From contig NZ_SDQC01000003.1 of assembly GCF_004153445.1 (NCBI RefSeq), forward strand, positions 186,001-250,000: DNA of 64,000 nucleotides. The letters are read 5' to 3'. Numbering within the stretch: the stretch's first letter is position 1; every line of letters begins with the position of its first letter. Made by a program: the position numbers and the translations under genes. The notes under the pieces are model-generated. The model was not told where the DNA came from. It saw only the letters and a program-made list of their open reading frames with translations, and searched no databases. Below, in pieces: positions 31,236 through 40,943 of this stretch. The stretch is from Allopusillimonas soli (GTDB taxonomy: Bacteria > Pseudomonadota > Gammaproteobacteria > Burkholderiales > Burkholderiaceae_B).

Positions 31236-33623
31236 CTATTTATTTTCTGAATTATCGTATCGTTGCTTGCCCGCGTCCAGCGCAGGCCGCGCATCCGCAA
31301 GACGGGTCAAAAGAATGGACACCCGCGCACCGCCTTCCCGGCGATTGGATATATCGATCCGTCCATTGTGCTCCTCCACGATTTTTTTAACTATAGCAAG
31401 TCCCAGGCCCGTTCCGCCCGCCTTTGTCGTGACATACGGTTCAAACACACGATTCAGGACCTGCGGGGCGAAGCCGGGCCCGTTGTCGGATACCGTCATG
31501 CGCACCGCCAGGCGATCGGCGCCTTGTTCTGAAGGTGTATGGGTCAGTCGCGTATGCACGTAGATACGGGCCTGGTCACGCGAGTGCTCCTGCGTGGCCG
31601 CATCGCGCGCGTTGGCAAGCAGATTATGAATGACTTGTCGCAGTTGCGTTGGATCGCCTTCGATGTCCGGCAGCCCATCTTCAAAATCAACATCAATGGC
31701 AACGCCGTGTGCATGCCCCACGCCGCTATCATCCATGGGTTCCCAGCCATAAAGCCCAACGACGTCCGCCACGAGTGCATTGATATCTATAGGCTGCATT
31801 TGAGCGGGCGGCGTGCGCGCATACTCTCGGAAGTCGTCCACCATTTTCTTGAGTGACGATACCTGATTCACGATAGTGTTGGTGGCCCGGGCCAGCATGG
31901 CGGCGTCATCGCCCTCTAGGCGATTACCCAGCTTCATGGCTAGACGCTCCGCCGACAGTTGAATAGGCGTCAACGGATTCTTGATCTCATGGGCCAACCG
32001 GCGAGCTACCTCGCCCCAGGCCACGGTGCGATTTGCCGAGATGACTTCGCTGATGTCATCGAAGACGACCAGATAGCCATTGCCGCGTCCATCAACACTT
32101 AGGTGCGTTCCTCGGGCAAGCAGGGTAATCGCGTGCTTTTTCTCGCCATGCTCGGCTTCGGCATCGAGATCGAGTTCGAACTGCTGTTGCCAGTATGCGC
32201 GCTCGGATCCGACTGCGGCGTGCGCGGCAAAGGCTTGACGTATCACCTGCGACAACGCGAACCCGCCATCCAGTGTTTCCAGTGGCCGCCCTTTTACCGA
32301 GCGCAGATCCAGGCGCAGGATATCGCGGGCGCCCTGGTTGAACAGCGTGACGCGGAAAGCTTCGTCAAACACCAGCACGCCCGAAGACATGTGGCTAAGC
32401 ACCGACTCAAGGTAGACATTCGATCGTTCCAACTGCTGGCGGTTGTTTTCCACCATATGCCGCGCTTCGTCAAGCTGGCGCGTCATGGCATTGAATGAGC
32501 GTGTCAGCTGGCCCACTTCGTCTTTCTCGGGCGGTTCGGGTAGCGGCCGATAATCGCCCACGCCTACAGCCTGGGTTCCCGCAGCAAGCGTCAACAAGGG
32601 GCGAACCAGCCGCCGCGACACGGCAAATGCAACGACCATGGCAGCGAAGACGGCCAGAATGAGCGCCAATGTCAAAGTGATGCCATAGAGCTTGCGCAAG
32701 CCGAGGCGCGATAGCGCGAGCTCCTGGTAGTCGCGAAAACCTTGCTGCACCTGATTGGCATTGCGCGCAATCTGCTCCGGCACGGCTTCGACCACCTGCA
32801 GCCACCGTGTATCCGACGAAATGCCAAAGCGGGAGGAAAATCGCTCGGGCGTGGAGATGGGAACAACCACCCGGAGGTGCAGGCCTTGGCCGGTGGGCGC
32901 CTGCCCTTCAGCGCCCGCCAATGGCTCGTCAGCCTCTGCGGCCGAGTAGCCGCCCGACACGCGCAATTGGTTCATGACGTTGGGTGGCGGCATATCGGGC
33001 AGCAACTGCCCGTAAGCGGAAGACGAAAAAGCAACCAGGCGACCATTGCCGGTAAAGATCATGGCCTCGTCAGCGCCGCTGGCCTCGCGCAGGCGCGTGA
33101 TGGCCAATGCCATGTCGGCATCGCTGGTGTTGGCCAGGCGCGCGGACATATCGCGTGCGCGCCCGTTGAGCGATCCCAGTTGCGAGTCAAGCGCCGCACG
33201 CCCCAGATTGAGGCCGGCTTCGAGGGCGCTGTCGACCCGCACATTGAACCAGGACTCAATGGAACGCGACATGAACTGCACGGACAGCACATAGATAAGC
33301 GCACCAGGTACCACGCCGATAAGCGCAAAATACAGTGCGAAACGGGCAGTAAGGCGCGCGCCGAACTGACGCTTGCGCACCTGGTTGAACAGTCGTGCAC
33401 CAAGCAGAACCACCCACGACACCAGTGCAACCGCCAGCACGCCATTCAGGACGAGCAGGGTATCGTACTGCTGCGCGTAACGCGAAGCATTGCCGGTGGA
33501 CCAGCCTAGCAGGCCAAGCAGCGCAAGCGCGCTACAGGCCGCCACGATCAGGGCAACCCTCAGGCTCCAGCGTACTAGTGCTGGGGCTCGCCGACGGAGA
33601 TTGAAAAGCTGAAGTTTTTCCAT
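31236..33623 (-). CDS. ntrY: NtrY-type sensor histidine kinase
   Basis: 795-residue membrane kinase. Three N-terminal helices (about 20-40, 60-80, 95-120), a periplasmic domain (about 120-310), another helix (about 315-345), HAMP, PAS (about 410-510), then the H-box RRLAHEIKNPLTP with phospho-histidine near 545 and an ATPase domain with DNGPGFAP and GGTGLGLAIVKKIV. Matches NtrY, which responds to nitrogen or redox state. Its start overlaps the DUF4390 gene by 49 bases. Confidence 0.9.
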   Translation of the reverse strand: MEKLQLFNLRRRAPALVRWSLRVALIVAACSALALLGLLGWSTGNASRYAQQYDTLLVLNGVLAVALVSWVVLLGARLFNQVRKRQFGARLTARFALYFALIGVVPGALIYVLSVQFMSRSIESWFNVRVDSALEAGLNLGRAALDSQLGSLNGRARDMSARLANTSDADMALAITRLREASGADEAMIFTGNGRLVAFSSSAYGQLLPDMPPPNVMNQLRVSGGYSAAEADEPLAGAEGQAPTGQGLHLRVVVPISTPERFSSRFGISSDTRWLQVVEAVPEQIARNANQVQQGFRDYQELALSRLGLRKLYGITLTLALILAVFAAMVVAFAVSRRLVRPLLTLAAGTQAVGVGDYRPLPEPPEKDEVGQLTRSFNAMTRQLDEARHMVENNRQQLERSNVYLESVLSHMSSGVLVFDEAFRVTLFNQGARDILRLDLRSVKGRPLETLDGGFALSQVIRQAFAAHAAVGSERAYWQQQFELDLDAEAEHGEKKHAITLLARGTHLSVDGRGNGYLVVFDDISEVISANRTVAWGEVARRLAHEIKNPLTPIQLSAERLAMKLGNRLEGDDAAMLARATNTIVNQVSSLKKMVDDFREYARTPPAQMQPIDINALVADVVGLYGWEPMDDSGVGHAHGVAIDVDFEDGLPDIEGDPTQLRQVIHNLLANARDAATQEHSRDQARIYVHTRLTHTPSEQGADRLAVRMTVSDNGPGFAPQVLNRVFEPYVTTKAGGTGLGLAIVKKIVEEHNGRIDISNRREGGARVSILLTRLADARPALDAGKQRYDNSENK

Positions 33624-34174
33624 GGAGTCGCTAGCGACCAGGCGCTGCTATTGAAGGCATCGACGCGAAAAGGCCTGGCCAACAGAGAGGTGTCCAGCCG
33701 CACGCGAATGCGGCCTTGATAAGTTTGATCTTTTTTGAGTTCCTGGGTGTCGGCCACATCCCAACCCCGAATGTTGCGCACCAGGGACAACGCGTCATCG
33801 AGCGATGGCTCCGGTAATGAAAGCTCGCCCAAACCTACGCGCCACTGCCGTGTCAGCGCGTTGTAGATGATGCGCCAGGTCAATTGTGTATCGACCACCG
33901 TCTTGTCGAACCACCACCAGCGCTCCTGGACGATCTCGAGATCAGCCGTGAAATAAAGCGGCACGCCTTTCTCTGCAACATTTCGCAGGTCTCCAGTGAC
34001 GTCGAGGTCGACATCGGCGTCAATATAGAGCTTGCCGTCGCGCACAACCGGATCGACGCGTGTAACCCGCTCGCCGCCGCTGGGCGCGTCATCCGCGCCG
34101 GCCTGGGCTGCCAGAAAAACACACAGCAGTATGGGAAGCAATACTCGCAGCATCGAGGACCCATTAATACGCAT
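33575..34174 (-). CDS. DUF4390 domain protein, probably periplasmic
   Basis: 199 residues with a hydrophobic signal sequence (about 8-27, ending AQAGA) and a DUF4390 body (segments LYIDADVDLDV, WWWFDKTV, RQWRVGLGEL). Function unknown. Consistently found between rsmB and ntrY in betaproteobacteria, which suggests a role in sensing or stability of the NtrY periplasmic domain (inference). The start could be ATG 34174 or 34153. Confidence 0.82.
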   Translation of the reverse strand: MRINGSSMLRVLLPILLCVFLAAQAGADDAPSGGERVTRVDPVVRDGKLYIDADVDLDVTGDLRNVAEKGVPLYFTADLEIVQERWWWFDKTVVDTQLTWRIIYNALTRQWRVGLGELSLPEPSLDDALSLVRNIRGWDVADTQELKKDQTYQGRIRVRLDTSLLARPFRVDAFNSSAWSLATPWKNFSFSISVGEPQH

Positions 34175-34206
34175 GGAGGACTGGGGAAATCGCTATTTTT
34201 GACGAC

Positions 34207-35574
34207 TCACGCCGTCTTGGCAAACAATGCATAGAAAAAACCATCCGGAACGACGTCTCCGCTGCCCGGCAGCGGCAGGATCTGCCCGGGGGCGGCTAGC
34301 CGATCGGCGTCGGCATGCCTGCGTGCAAAAGCGGCCGCCTGCGCCTCACCTTCCTGGGGAAACAGAGAACATGTGGCATAAAGCAAATGCCCGCCAGGCT
34401 TTACGGTGTGCCACAAGGCATCCACAATATTTCTCTGGAGCGCCGCGGTGCGCGCAATGTCTGCCTGGCGGCGAAGCCAGCGTATGTCCGGATGCCGGCG
34501 AACCACGCCCGATGCGGTGCATGGCACGTCGGCCAGCACGACGTCGTACGGCACGCCGTCCCACCATTGTCCAATATGCGCGGCATCAGCGCAGCGCAAT
34601 TGCACATGGTCGCCATCGAGGCCAAGACGCTCCAGATTGGCAGCGACCCGAGCCAGCCGCTGCGCATCGGCATCGAGCGCGGTGAGCTGAACGTCGGCTT
34701 GCTCTAGTATGTGGGCTGTTTTTCCACCAGGCGCTGCGCAAGCATCGAGCACCCGCATGCCATCGGCCAGAGGCAGCAACAGGCCTGCCTGCTGCGCCGC
34801 GATGTCCTGTACCGACCATAGGCCTGCCTCAAACCCCGGGATGTCCTGCACCGGTCTAGCCGCATCGAGGACCAATGCAGCCGGGCCTGCTTGTAGCGCG
34901 GTAATGCCCGCCTCGTCCAGCATGGCAAGCAGTGTCTGTACATCCGTGCGCCGGCGGTTGGCACGCAATATCATGGGCGCAGGAATGTCCGCTGCAGCCA
35001 ACAACTGTTCCCAGCAGCCGGGATAGGCCGTGCGCAATACGTCCACCCACCATTCCGGATGGTTGTATCGCGCATCGGGCTGCAGCCTCGCCTGCGCTAA
35101 AATAACTTCTCGTTCGCGCAGAAACCGCCTGAGCGTCCCATTCAGCAGGCCCTTGTAGCGGCACATTCCGGGCTGGCTGCCTGCCGCCTTGACGGCCTGG
35201 TCAACCACGGTATGCGGCCTGTACTGGGGCTTGCCGCGCGACTGCGCCGTGTTATGGCCGACACCGGCAGCTGCATCATCATCGTGAGCCGCCGCTGTTT
35301 CCAGCAGGGCCAGCGTGACCAGCAACAATGCGTGAAAATGCGGATTAGATGGCGTGCGGGACACGAGGCGGCGCCGCACCGCAAGGGCCAGGCCGAGGTG
35401 TCTCATGGCGTGGAACGAAATGGCCTGGGCGGCGGGGCGCAAGGGTGCAGGCGTGGCGGCCAGGCTATCGGATAGCGATCGCCCCGCCAGCACATCGCGA
35501 ACATTGCGGGCGCTTGCCAGCAAGACTTCACCAAGAGGCGCGCTGCGTGTTTGCTGGTTCGAAGAGTCTGGCAC
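34207..35574 (-). CDS. rsmB: 16S rRNA m5C967 methyltransferase RsmB
   Basis: 455 residues. N-terminal NusB-like RNA-binding domain (about 20-170) and a C-terminal Rossmann methyltransferase with SAM loop [17 protein letters not shown] (about 275), release cysteine in [16 protein letters not shown] and nucleophile cysteine in [12 protein letters not shown]. First gene of rsmB-DUF4390-ntrY-ntrX. In E. coli it follows def-fmt directly; here rimO and a nuclease remnant lie between. Confidence 0.92.
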   Translation of the reverse strand: MPDSSNQQTRSAPLGEVLLASARNVRDVLAGRSLSDSLAATPAPLRPAAQAISFHAMRHLGLALAVRRRLVSRTPSNPHFHALLLVTLALLETAAAHDDDAAAGVGHNTAQSRGKPQYRPHTVVDQAVKAAGSQPGMCRYKGLLNGTLRRFLREREVILAQARLQPDARYNHPEWWVDVLRTAYPGCWEQLLAAADIPAPMILRANRRRTDVQTLLAMLDEAGITALQAGPAALVLDAARPVQDIPGFEAGLWSVQDIAAQQAGLLLPLADGMRVLDACAAPGGKTAHILEQADVQLTALDADAQRLARVAANLERLGLDGDHVQLRCADAAHIGQWWDGVPYDVVLADVPCTASGVVRRHPDIRWLRRQADIARTAALQRNIVDALWHTVKPGGHLLYATCSLFPQEGEAQAAAFARRHADADRLAAPGQILPLPGSGDVVPDGFFYALFAKTA

Positions 35575-35668
35575 TGCTGTCCTGCCCTGCTAATAGAATT
35601 GCGGTTGAAACCCGGTCACTTTATCACCAATTGCAACGGCCACTGCCGTTAAAATCCATTTCTTTATC

Positions 35669-35681
35669 GAGCCCCTGGCTC
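35669..35681 (+). promoter_or_regulatory. Small hairpin abutting the rimO ribosome site
   Basis: GAGCC and GGCTC form a 5-bp stem with a 3-base loop that ends one base before the GGAGG ribosome site of rimO (35683-35686 region). It could modulate access to the site; short, so weak evidence. Confidence 0.3.
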
Positions 35682-35690
35682 GGAGGTTCT

Positions 35691-37010
35691 ATGAGTGCTC
35701 CCAAAGTCGGTTTCGTCAGTCTTGGCTGTCCCAAGGCCTTGGTCGACTCCGAACGCATCCTTACGCAGTTGCGCACAGAAGGCTATGCCATCACACCCGA
35801 CTACGACAATGCCGATGTCGTCGTGGTGAACACCTGTGGCTTTATCGATAGCGCCAAGGCAGAGTCTTTAGATGCCATTGGCGAGGCCATTGCTGAAAAT
35901 GGACGCGTCATTGTCACGGGCTGCATGGGCGTGGAGGAATCCCTGATACGCGAGGTGCATCCGGCTGTACTGGCGGTAACTGGGCCGCAGCAATATGAGC
36001 AAGTCGTGCGCGCAGTGCACGAAGCTGCCCCGCCTTCGCATGAACACAACCCTTATGTGGACCTGATGCCGCCGCAAGGCATCAAGCTAACCCCCCGGCA
36101 TTATGCCTACCTGAAAATCTCCGAAGGCTGCAATCACCGCTGCAGTTTCTGCATTATTCCTTCGATGCGCGGCAATCTGGTCAGCCGCCCCATCGGCGAC
36201 GTGATGAGCGAAGCCGAGCGACTGGTCCAGGCAGGCGTTAAGGAGCTGCTTGTGATTTCGCAAGACACGAGCGCCTATGGGGTGGACGTGAAGTTTCGCA
36301 GCGGTTTCTGGAACGGCAGGCCGATCAAGACGCATATGACACAGCTGGCATCCGCGCTGGGCGGTTTTGGCATATGGACGCGGCTGCATTACGTGTATCC
36401 TTATCCGCATGTGGACGAGGTGATACCGCTGATGGCGGACGGCAAGATACTCCCTTACCTTGACATACCCTTCCAGCATGCAAGCCCGAAGATTCTACGG
36501 GCAATGAAGCGCCCTGCTTTCGAGGATCGTACGCTGGCCCGCATCAAATCGTGGCGAGAAGCCTGTCCGGACCTGACGCTACGCTCGACGTTTATTGTGG
36601 GCTTTCCAGGGGAAACAGAGGACGATTTCCAGTATCTGCTCGACTGGATGGCGGAAGCACAGCTGGATCGGGTTGGCTGCTTTCAATATTCGCCAGTGGA
36701 AGGAGCGCGCGCGAACGAGTTGCCGGGAGCGGTGCCAGATGAGATCAAACAAGACCGCTGGAACCGTTTCATGGCGCATCAGCAGGCGATTTCAACAGCG
36801 CGGCTAGCAGCGAAAGTGGGCCGGGAGATTGATGTATTGATCGACGAGATCAATGAAGACGGCCCGGTTGGCCGCTCAAGCGCCGACGCGCCGGAAATAG
36901 ACGGGAATGTGTTTGTGCAGGCCGACCGGGATGTAAAGCCAGGCGAGATGGTTCGGGTGCGCGTGACGGACTCGGATGAGTATGACCTGTATGGGGCGCT
37001 GATCGATTGA
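35691..37010 (+). CDS. rimO: Ribosomal protein S12 methylthiotransferase RimO
   Basis: Radical-SAM enzyme adding a methylthio group to Asp89 of S12, 439 residues. N-terminal UPF0004 domain with three cluster cysteines (SLGCPKA, NTCGFID, TGCMG), radical-SAM CxxxCxxC in CNHRCSFC (about 145), and C-terminal TRAM domain. The ATG at 35691 has a strong GGAGG; the longer frame upstream overlaps rsmB on the other strand and is rejected. Divergent from rsmB. Confidence 0.94.
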   Translation: MSAPKVGFVSLGCPKALVDSERILTQLRTEGYAITPDYDNADVVVVNTCGFIDSAKAESLDAIGEAIAENGRVIVTGCMGVEESLIREVHPAVLAVTGPQQYEQVVRAVHEAAPPSHEHNPYVDLMPPQGIKLTPRHYAYLKISEGCNHRCSFCIIPSMRGNLVSRPIGDVMSEAERLVQAGVKELLVISQDTSAYGVDVKFRSGFWNGRPIKTHMTQLASALGGFGIWTRLHYVYPYPHVDEVIPLMADGKILPYLDIPFQHASPKILRAMKRPAFEDRTLARIKSWREACPDLTLRSTFIVGFPGETEDDFQYLLDWMAEAQLDRVGCFQYSPVEGARANELPGAVPDEIKQDRWNRFMAHQQAISTARLAAKVGREIDVLIDEINEDGPVGRSSADAPEIDGNVFVQADRDVKPGEMVRVRVTDSDEYDLYGALID

Positions 37011-37017
37011 AACCGGC

Positions 37018-37039
37018 GTGGCCGCACGGCTGCGGCCAC
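37018..37039. terminator. Hairpin after rimO
   Basis: GTGGCCGCA and TGCGGCCAC form a perfect 9-bp stem with a CGGC loop, eight bases after the rimO stop. No U-tract follows in either direction, but position and stem strength suggest a transcription end for rimO and the opposing remnant. Confidence 0.6.
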
Positions 37040-37066
37040 ATTGCCGATGGGTTGGCTAAGCGCCAA

Positions 37067-37396
37067 TCAGTCGAACACGGCTTCGATGCTGGGGGCAGCG
37101 GGCACCTTGACGGCCCACTGGCGCAGCTGCTCGGCATTGGCCTGGGCAATGCGCTGGTGCACCCACGGCGGGCAGCCGGCAAAGCGGCTCTGGATCAGCG
37201 CCTGCAGAATGGAGGCAGCGCCTTGTTCAATGCCCTTTTGCACACCCTGTTCAATGCCCTGCTCGCGGCCGCGAGACAGCCAGAGTCGTTCCAGTCCGGT
37301 CATGTATGCCATTGCATGCTCCTTGTCGATGTCCTGTAAGGCGCGGTGAAACTGCGTACGATAAAGTAACGAAATTTTACAAGACAGTCCAGGCAC
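37067..37396 (-). pseudogene. C-terminal remnant of an Rpn/DUF4351-type nuclease
   Basis: The last 80 residues of this frame (from MAYMTGLERL, base 37312, to the stop) match the tail of Rpn-family recombination-promoting nucleases/DUF4351 proteins: GREQGIEQGVQKGIEQG followed by an amphipathic helix pair ending APSIEAVF. The upstream PD-(D/E)XK nuclease domain is missing; the preceding 28 codons have no family resemblance. It looks like decay after a past insertion between rimO and fmt. An AAGGAG before base 37312 could allow the tail to be translated. Confidence 0.65.
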
Positions 37397-37530
37397 TGCC
37401 AGCGGTACTGCAGGGTGGGCGGGCCATGGCCGCTGGCCAACAGGATGGCCAGGCTATATAGGCTGGCCTGCCCCTCGCGGGCTGGCAGGTAGCGCTCACG
37501 GCGGGTTTGACGCTTGTGAGGAAGAACAGC
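37397..37530. other. Non-coding gap beside the nuclease remnant
   Basis: Between the remnant and the fmt stop I find no start-site-supported gene. One reading frame on the minus strand stays open but does not resemble the missing nuclease core. Probably degraded sequence of the same former gene. Confidence 0.4.
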
Positions 37531-38484
37531 TCAAACGCTGCCGCTCGGACTCCAGCCTCGAACGAAGACGCTGACCGGCTGACGTTTGCCGCCCGCTTTC
37601 TGGAGTTCGAGCAAACGCAGGATACCGTCAGCCGTGGCGATATCAATGCCTTGCGGCGTGGCCTGTATGAGGTGGCCAGGGGACACGCCAGGTGGTTGGC
37701 CAGGCAGGGCAATGGCGTTCCAAACTTTTACGGGCTCGACAATGCCGGGCAGGCGCAGCGTGGAGCCCGGAACGGGATCGAAGGCCCGGATGCGTCGCAC
37801 GAGGCGCCGGGCGGACAGGTTGACATCGAGTGGAGATTCCGACTTGTTAAGCTTGGCCGCGTAAGTAACACCCTGACACGGCTGTGGCGTGGGCGTCAGG
37901 CCGCCTTGAACGAGTTGGTCAACGGCATCAACGATGGCCTCGGCGCCGACCTGTGCAAGGAGATCGTGCAGTGTGGCAGCGCTATCGCTTGCAGTGATGG
38001 GGACAGTGCGTACCAGAAGCATGCCGCCTGTATCGAGCCCGGCATCCATTTGCATGATTGTGATGCCGGTTTCATTGTCGCCCGCCTCGATGGCGCGCTG
38101 AATGGGCGCTGCGCCGCGCCAGCGGGGCAGCAAGCTGGCGTGAATGTTATAGCAGCCATGTGTGGGCAGTTCGAGCACCCATTGGGGCAGGAGCAGACCG
38201 TAGGCGGCAACGACCATGAGCTCGGGCGAGGCACCCAGAAGCGCTGCACGGGCTTGCTCAGCCTCATCGGGATACTTGCCATCCAGACGCAAGCTGCGAG
38301 GCTGACAGATGGTAATGCCGGCCGCCGACGCGGCTTGCTTGACCGGGCTGGGCGTCAGTTTGAGGCCGCGACCGGAAGGCCGGTCGGGTTGCGTGAGAAC
38401 CAGGGGGATGTCATGGCCCGCGGCCATGAGGGCTTCGAGTGCCTGGCGGGCGAAATCCGGCGTGCCGGCAAATACGATGCGCAT
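37531..38484 (-). CDS. fmt: Methionyl-tRNA formyltransferase
   Basis: Formylates initiator Met-tRNA, 317 residues. Family start MRIVFAGTPDFA, the folate/catalytic segment NIHASLLPRWRGAAPIQRAI (about 108-127) and the Asp-containing MDAGLDTG are intact, with the C-terminal OB-like domain from about 205. It begins five bases after def, so the two form an operon. Confidence 0.94.
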   Translation of the reverse strand: MRIVFAGTPDFARQALEALMAAGHDIPLVLTQPDRPSGRGLKLTPSPVKQAASAAGITICQPRSLRLDGKYPDEAEQARAALLGASPELMVVAAYGLLLPQWVLELPTHGCYNIHASLLPRWRGAAPIQRAIEAGDNETGITIMQMDAGLDTGGMLLVRTVPITASDSAATLHDLLAQVGAEAIVDAVDQLVQGGLTPTPQPCQGVTYAAKLNKSESPLDVNLSARRLVRRIRAFDPVPGSTLRLPGIVEPVKVWNAIALPGQPPGVSPGHLIQATPQGIDIATADGILRLLELQKAGGKRQPVSVFVRGWSPSGSV

Positions 38485-38489
38485 TGGAT

Positions 38490-39002
38490 TTAGGCCTTGA
38501 GTGCCTCTCGCTCCTGCTTGCGCAAACGCGTCTTGATGCGGCTCTGCTTGAGCATGGAAAGATACTCAACGAAGACCTTGCCCAGCAGGTGATCGAGTTC
38601 ATGCTGTACACACACGGCCAGCAGCCCTTCGGCGTCGAACTCAAATGGCTCCCCGTCTTCGTTCAGCGCCTTGACGTGAATGCGCGCCGATCGCTTGACC
38701 TCGTCATACACGCCGGGAACAGATAAGCAGCCCTCTTCATAAACTTGGGTTTCGTCGCTTTTCCAGGTGATTTCAGGATTGATGAGCACAAGCAGTTCGT
38801 TGCCGTCCTCGGACACGTCGATGACCACGACACGCTCGTGCACATCGACCTGCGTGGCTGCCAGCCCTATGCCCGGCGCCGCATACATGGTTTCGGCCAT
38901 GTCGCGCACCAGTTGACGAATACGATCGTCAACAATCTGTACCGGCTTGGCTACCTTATGCAGGCGCGGATCCGGATAGCGCAGGATGGGAAGAATTGCC
39001 AT
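38490..39002 (-). CDS. def: Peptide deformylase
   Basis: Removes the N-formyl group from nascent proteins, 170 residues. The three metal-site motifs are GIGLAATQ (about 46), EGCLSVPG (about 91) and HELDH (about 134). The ATG at 39002 is used; a TTG at 39014 would add four residues. No clear ribosome site is visible and the upstream is AT-rich. In E. coli dprA lies next to def; here 4.6 kb of sugar-transport genes intervene. Confidence 0.94.
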   Translation of the reverse strand: MAILPILRYPDPRLHKVAKPVQIVDDRIRQLVRDMAETMYAAPGIGLAATQVDVHERVVVIDVSEDGNELLVLINPEITWKSDETQVYEEGCLSVPGVYDEVKRSARIHVKALNEDGEPFEFDAEGLLAVCVQHELDHLLGKVFVEYLSMLKQSRIKTRLRKQEREALKA

Positions 39003-39106
39003 TAAATAATCCAATTATGCTGTGAAATCAATACTATATGATAGAACAAACCGCCCTCTTCGGCCAGATTGCGACCCGTCCGGCGTAGGGAGGGCCCAAG
39101 CGACAC

Positions 39107-39143
39107 GCGGCCGTTTTTTTTAAAAGGCAATGGCCGCGCGGCC
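39107..39143. repeat. Interleaved GC-palindromes with a T8/A4 core between def and the sugar operon
   Basis: GCGGCC (39108-39112 region) and GGCCGC (39132-39137) flank a T8-A4 core, and GGCCGCGCGGCC (39132-39143) is itself a perfect 12-bp palindrome. It lies just past the end of the sugar operon on the minus strand and may be its terminator, although a U-tract in the right place is poor. Confidence 0.4.
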
Positions 39144-39145
39144 GG

Positions 39146-39919
39146 TCAAGCAGGCACCGTTGCCCCGATCATGCTCGGCCATTTGCCGGTGATGATGGCT
39201 TGCGCCAGATCGGAGGCGGCCACTCCTCGCGCCACGCCTTGCGCCGCCACTCGTCCCGCCTTAAGAATAACGATGCGGTCTGCAACCTGCACGACATCCT
39301 CCATGTTGTGACTAATCAGCATGACGGTGACGCCTTCCCGCTTGAGCTGGTGTATCAGTGCCAGAACGCGTGCCGTTTCCCGCACGCCAAGCGCTGCCGT
39401 GGGTTCGTCCATGACGACGATGCGCGCCTGCCAGCGCAATGCGCGCGCAATGGCGATAGCCTGCCGCTGGCCGCCCGAAAAATCCGACACGGGACGATCG
39501 ACGTCATCCATGTCCTGGTTCAGGCGCTGCAAGTAGTGCCGTGTTCTGGACCGCATGGCTGTCTTGTCCAAGACTGAGAGCCCTGGCAAGAGGTTGTGCC
39601 GGAGTTCCGCACCAATAAAAACGTTTTGCCAGACGCTCAGCCGAGGCGCCAAGGCCAGGTCCTGGTAAATGGTGGCGACGCCGTTGGAGAGCGCATCGTG
39701 AGGCGAGGACCAGCGCCGCGGCTGGTCGTGCAGCCTGAGCTCCCCCGATGTCATGGCATGGGCGCCTGACACCACCTTGATGAGCGTGCTTTTGCCTGCG
39801 CCGTTGTCGCCGCATATGGCCAGGACCTCACCTTCGTGCACGTCGACATCGACGCCACGCAGCGCCTGCACTGCACCGTAGTGCTTGGTCAGGTTACGCA
39901 GTTCAAGGATGTGTGCCAC
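39146..39919 (-). CDS. Sugar ABC transporter ATP-binding protein (single domain)
   Basis: 257 residues with Walker A GDNGAGKST (about 36-44), signature FSGGQRQ (about 148) and Walker B IVVMDEPTAALG (about 169). Resembles the single-domain FrcA-type ATPases of the CUT2 (ribose/xylose/fructose) group rather than the usual double-domain RbsA. Last gene of the kinase-permease-binding protein-ATPase operon, seven bases after the binding-protein gene. Confidence 0.85.
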   Translation of the reverse strand: MAHILELRNLTKHYGAVQALRGVDVDVHEGEVLAICGDNGAGKSTLIKVVSGAHAMTSGELRLHDQPRRWSSPHDALSNGVATIYQDLALAPRLSVWQNVFIGAELRHNLLPGLSVLDKTAMRSRTRHYLQRLNQDMDDVDRPVSDFSGGQRQAIAIARALRWQARIVVMDEPTAALGVRETARVLALIHQLKREGVTVMLISHNMEDVVQVADRIVILKAGRVAAQGVARGVAASDLAQAIITGKWPSMIGATVPA

Positions 39920-39925
39920 GATGCG

Positions 39926-40876
39926 TCAGTCTTTCTTGACATACTGTTCGACATTGCTCGCATCGACCAGTTCGGCATCCATGTAGATGTACGGGCCATG
40001 CGCCACGGTGTCTCGCGACGCCTTCCCGACGGCAATGCTGTCAATTACGTCAACCGCCTTCTCCCCCATTTTTTCAAACGGAATCATGACCGTGGCCATG
40101 AGCAGCGAGGCGGGATCGGCAATGCGCCGATAGGTTTCCGCACCACCGTCGATGCTGACGAGCACGGGCTTGCCCTTGCTTGCGCCCTGCTGGCGCAGAA
40201 TGTCGTCGATGATGTAGGCCTGCGCATCGAAAGAGGCCCAAATGCCGTCGACCTTGCCCTGGTTTTTGAGAAGCAGCGCGTTCATGCCTGCCTGCACGTC
40301 GTCGCGCCATGATGCGGTGCGCGCCATGGTGTGGGAACCGATGACCTTAACCGCAGGATTCTCGCTAAGCACGACATCCAGAATCTTTCCACGTATGCGC
40401 GTCCCGGCATTGCCTTCGAAGCGCTGCGTCAGGATATTGCCGCGATAGTTCAGGTGGTCCAGCAAATACAGTGCTGCCTGCGCGCCCGCCGAATACTCGT
40501 TGACCGCAATATCCACCAGCGCATCCGGGCTGGTGCCGCTCATGACCGTGACCAGCGGAATTCCGGCTTCGCTGGCCTTCCGATACTGGTCGCCCGATTG
40601 CAACGGTTTTCCCATGGCGATGATGATGCCGTCGGGCTGGGTGAGCAGAACGGTTTCGAGCTGATTGATATGGGTGGACATGTCACCCTTGCTGTTCAAG
40701 ACCTGCACGTCCCAGCCCATGGATTCAGCCTTCGCCTTGGCCGCATTGACGACGCGCGCATGGGTTTCGGACGACATCTGGAAGCCAATGATGGCAAGCT
40801 TCGTGGCATGGGCCGCGCCCGCGCAGGTCACGGACAGAAGTGTGCAGGCTAGCAGGCGCGAAAGAAAAGAACTCAT
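39926..40876 (-). CDS. Periplasmic sugar-binding protein (CUT2 type)
   Basis: 316-residue periplasmic binding protein of the ribose-binding (type I) fold, with a signal peptide ending near AHAT (about residue 25). Segments KAKAESMGWDVQVLNSKGD and ILTQRFEGNAGTRIRGK are typical. Sugar identity cannot be read from sequence; the neighbouring FGGY kinase suggests a pentose, pentulose or polyol. Confidence 0.85.
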   Translation of the reverse strand: MSSFLSRLLACTLLSVTCAGAAHATKLAIIGFQMSSETHARVVNAAKAKAESMGWDVQVLNSKGDMSTHINQLETVLLTQPDGIIIAMGKPLQSGDQYRKASEAGIPLVTVMSGTSPDALVDIAVNEYSAGAQAALYLLDHLNYRGNILTQRFEGNAGTRIRGKILDVVLSENPAVKVIGSHTMARTASWRDDVQAGMNALLLKNQGKVDGIWASFDAQAYIIDDILRQQGASKGKPVLVSIDGGAETYRRIADPASLLMATVMIPFEKMGEKAVDVIDSIAVGKASRDTVAHGPYIYMDAELVDASNVEQYVKKD

Positions 40877-40943
40877 GGCAATCCTTGGAATAGGTATTTT
40901 TCAAGCGGCAAGGCTAATTCCGCGCAATGCCGGCAAGACACGT

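Noticed and set aside
35349-35690. Upstream extension of RimO
   Set aside because: It overlaps rsmB on the opposite strand and has no homology. ATG 35691 has a strong GGAGG and begins the family sequence.
37377-37712. 111-codon frame on the minus strand across the fmt 3' end
   Set aside because: Mostly an alternate frame of fmt with an odd composition and no ribosome site.
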